From: Ctena decussata
Lineage: Eukaryota > Mollusca > Bivalvia > Lucinida > Lucinidae
Assembly: GCA_963989385.1 (NCBI GenBank)
Contig: OZ022500.1
Span: 116,725,842 to 116,789,841 of the forward strand
Direction: 5' to 3'
Length of the DNA: 64,000 nucleotides
Position numbers and translations under genes: made by a program. Shown here piece by piece: positions 61,973 to 64,000 of this stretch. Every line of letters starts with the position of its first letter. The first letter of the stretch is position 1. The notes beneath the pieces are model-generated. The model saw only the letters and a list, made by a program, of their open reading frames with translations. It was not told where the DNA came from and did not search any database.

Positions 61973-62809
61973 GGTGGTGATTTGTGGTATATACAAAAAT
62001 CTGAATAAAACTACAAAAAATTATCGTATCTCCGTGAAAGTTAACAGATTTCTTATTTGTGTTGTTCTCTACAGTTTGAAATACAAAATATCGGGACATG
62101 CTGTTTTAAAAAGTGTTTTATATGGAAAGTTTTCTGCGCAGAAATCTGAAAAATAAAATTGTTCTTGAAAATGTACTTAACTCTGAAGATACTTTGATGA
62201 GTTAAAAAGAGCGTCCTAGCAATAATTTGTTCCAACTCTTTCTCAAATTGTAAGGTAGACCAGATAAAAACAGTAGCTTTTTTCAAATGTCTCGCCATGA
62301 TATGGTGCATGCATACTTATTGCATTCATGAAATACAGGTAGGTTAGTTTAGTTATACCTATATCATACTCACAGTATAAATAATACATTACAATGACCA
62401 TTACAGGTGTGTTATTGAAATTATTCAACCTTGAAAATAGACTCTACTGTGTATTTTAGACAAATATTTGGACACAAGTCACACCCTTTTTTTAATCTGC
62501 GCAGCCTGATAGCGTGCAAAAAAATAGAAAAAATAGTTGCTAGGACGCTCTTTATAATGCATTAATTTATGTTCAGACCTAGTTACATTTTCAATAATGA
62601 TGGTCATTTTTAGATTTTTTCGCACAAAATTACCTTTGATCTTTTCTTATATAAATCCTTTTCAGCATCAACAAGTCCTGCATATTGGGATTCTGAATTG
62701 TGAGAAACAACATAAAGAAGGCATCTGCTAAATTTTGGGAAGATCTGTTGCATTTTCAGCATTTTATGCAGATTTTTGTTTTTGCCCCAAATCAGTGATA
62801 ATCACCACC
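61973..62809. mobile_element. 837-bp TIR element flanked by TTAA
   Basis: Ends ggtggtgatt and aatcaccacc are inverted and immediately flanked by TTAA at 61969-61972 and 62810-62813, as expected for piggyBac-like or Kolobok-like target duplications. No transposase. A second inverted repeat (62203-62222 and 62537-62556, gagcgtcctagcaa) lies inside, suggesting a nested element. The right flank continues into dispersed family D. Confidence 0.65.
62203..62556. mobile_element. Nested inverted-repeat element
   Basis: aaagagcgtcctagcaa at the left and ttgctaggacgctcttt at the right are perfect inverted repeats of 17 bp, about 354 bp apart. Target duplications were not evident. Confidence 0.5.
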
Positions 62810-62813
62810 TTAA

Positions 62814-63020
62814 CATATCACTAACAATATATCAATAACAGACGAAGCAACGAACAACACATAAAACAACTAGGAAATTACCGAAACAGAAGTGCCGCTT
62901 TTGGACGGCCAGCAATCAAAATTAATGTGGGTGGGGATTCGGGAGGGGGAGGGGGGTAGAGGATGACCGGTTTGTTGTCGACGAACCCTCGCCCTTAGTT
63001 CTGCTTTGGTTCATCAGACC
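62814..63020 (-). repeat. Dispersed repeat family D, copy 6
   Basis: Plus-strand aacatatcactaacaatata, gaaacagaagtgccgctttt and cgaaccctcgcccttagttc match copies 3 and 5. Confidence 0.5.
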
Positions 63021-63630
63021 CTTGTTTGTTCGTATTGCGTTGAAGATTCCTAAAAAATATGATTTCTCAGAATGTATATTAAATTCATTTAAAATTTCAT
63101 AAATATCATTTCAGCTTGCTCTTACATACTTGTTGATTAGTTCTTAAAGTTTAATTTCAATCGTCACTTTTAGAAGAGAAGAGGCATGCATTACCGACAA
63201 CTTAAGCTATCACTTTTGTTGTAACAGAAAGTTATATGAAAACCATAATTAACTGATTTGTTCTCATTATCAAAATCATCTGTCAACAGGATGAATGGAA
63301 AACAAAACTGTTTATAGTAACCTTTCATAAGAGTTCCCTATCTCATATATCATGTAGCGTTTGGCACCAGTTATCAACAACCTGGACCATTTATCAACAA
63401 TCCATTTGCCCCTTAATGAAATTGATAACAAAATTGATGTTGAAAATATTTTTTTTAATTAAGTGTGATTATTTAGTTCAGATATTTTTTTTAAAAAAAA
63501 TTACATCAAAATCACAACTAACCGTCAATATTCCTTATTTTAACTACCTCAATAGAAAAAAAAACACTGGTAAATTTAAACAAAAATAAGTATGACTTTT
63601 TTTTTTTTTTCATTTTTAATCCCCAAAATA
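63021..63630. other. No recognisable feature
   Basis: AT-rich with T- and A-runs. Confidence 0.4.
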
Positions 63631-63639
63631 TGAAAACTC

Positions 63640-64000
63640 TAAATAAGATATGATAAGATAAGAATTTTATTTTCAGACGACATGACAAAAGGCAACAAGA
63701 AACATAAGCCCTTAAGGGCTTTTGACCGTCTATAACTTAGTAAATCGCAGTATTTATTCAAATTCAAAGATAGAAAAAAAGTAAAAAGTATGCAAAGACC
63801 AGGAACTGAAACAATCAAAATCCAAATCCAGCCCTCAAACCATAGTTGGAAACAACTAAGATTACAAATAATCAAGATACAGAGAACATATGGCCAACCA
63901 AGTGAGCAGCTTGTTCCCAAAAGGTGGCCACTCAGCAACCCAAACCGAACCAAAAATAATAAGAACATACATAAGGTAAAACATCACAGAAACTCTGACA
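63640..64000 (-). mobile_element. Probable LINE 3' end (truncated by window edge)
   Basis: The minus strand reads gaaaataaaattcttatctt and then an attcttatc-like tail, i.e. a polyadenylation-like signal followed by a short microsatellite tail, typical of CR1/L2-type LINE 3' ends. The 109-codon hydrophobic frame across it is not convincing as a gene. Confidence 0.4.

Noticed and set aside
63639..63968. 109-codon hydrophobic frame that could suggest a membrane protein
   Set aside because: Overlaps a LINE-type 3' tail; the C-terminal part reads the tail microsatellite.

Overview
The window looks like a piece of a repeat-rich metazoan genome, most probably a marine bivalve mollusc. The reasons are spliced exons of a secreted or membrane cadherin, several LINE clades, long arrays built on AGGTCA-type motifs, and non-autonomous elements with internal tandem repeats that resemble the bivalve pearl type. 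There are no bacterial operons, genuine tRNA or rRNA genes, or CRISPR arrays. Species assignment is inference.

The one host gene I can support is on the minus strand. It starts at about 24.42 kb (5' UTR, ATG at 24388) and runs past the left edge of the window. Eight coding exons (24343-24388, 22425-22496, 20611-20774, 18607-18661, 17728-17817, 15036-15122, 13400-13411, 8178-8303) encode a signal peptide, one complete cadherin repeat and most of a second, about 217 residues. The arrangement resembles the N-terminus of cadherin-23-like proteins. Exon 7 is only 12 nt. Exon 4 carries one base too many in a G-run, so the frame does not close as printed. The introns hold four copies of one TIR element family, two pearl-like elements, tRNA-like SINEs and several foldback sequences.

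Layout: 0-2 kb, degraded Ty3/gypsy reverse transcriptase. 2.06-6.05 kb, 5'-truncated LINE between exact 81-bp direct repeats. 6-24.4 kb, cadherin exons and repeat-filled introns. 24-29.8 kb, palindromes, a 666-bp foldback element, a LINE scrap and a 144-bp tandem duplication. 29.8-39.6 kb, a block of at least four different tandem repeat families, most units carrying AAGGTCAAGGTCA. 40-46.4 kb, SINEs, TA-flanked MITEs, a strand-switching minisatellite and a LINE split by a 779-bp TIR element. 46.4-51.7 kb, LINE RT remnant and a gypsy integrase interrupted by nested insertions. 51.7-56 kb, almost featureless. 56-58.9 kb, hammerhead ribozymes. 58.9-61.2 kb, third LINE. 61.2-64 kb, TTAA-flanked TIR element and a LINE tail.

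The most interesting signal is at 56.67-57.18 kb: two head-to-tail 261-nt monomers, each with a complete type I hammerhead ribozyme core, the architecture of animal retrozymes that yield self-cleaved circular RNAs. A third hammerhead with an intact core lies on the opposite strand at 56.10-56.14 kb, and two decayed copies lie nearby. All coordinates and translations were read by eye; no search was run.
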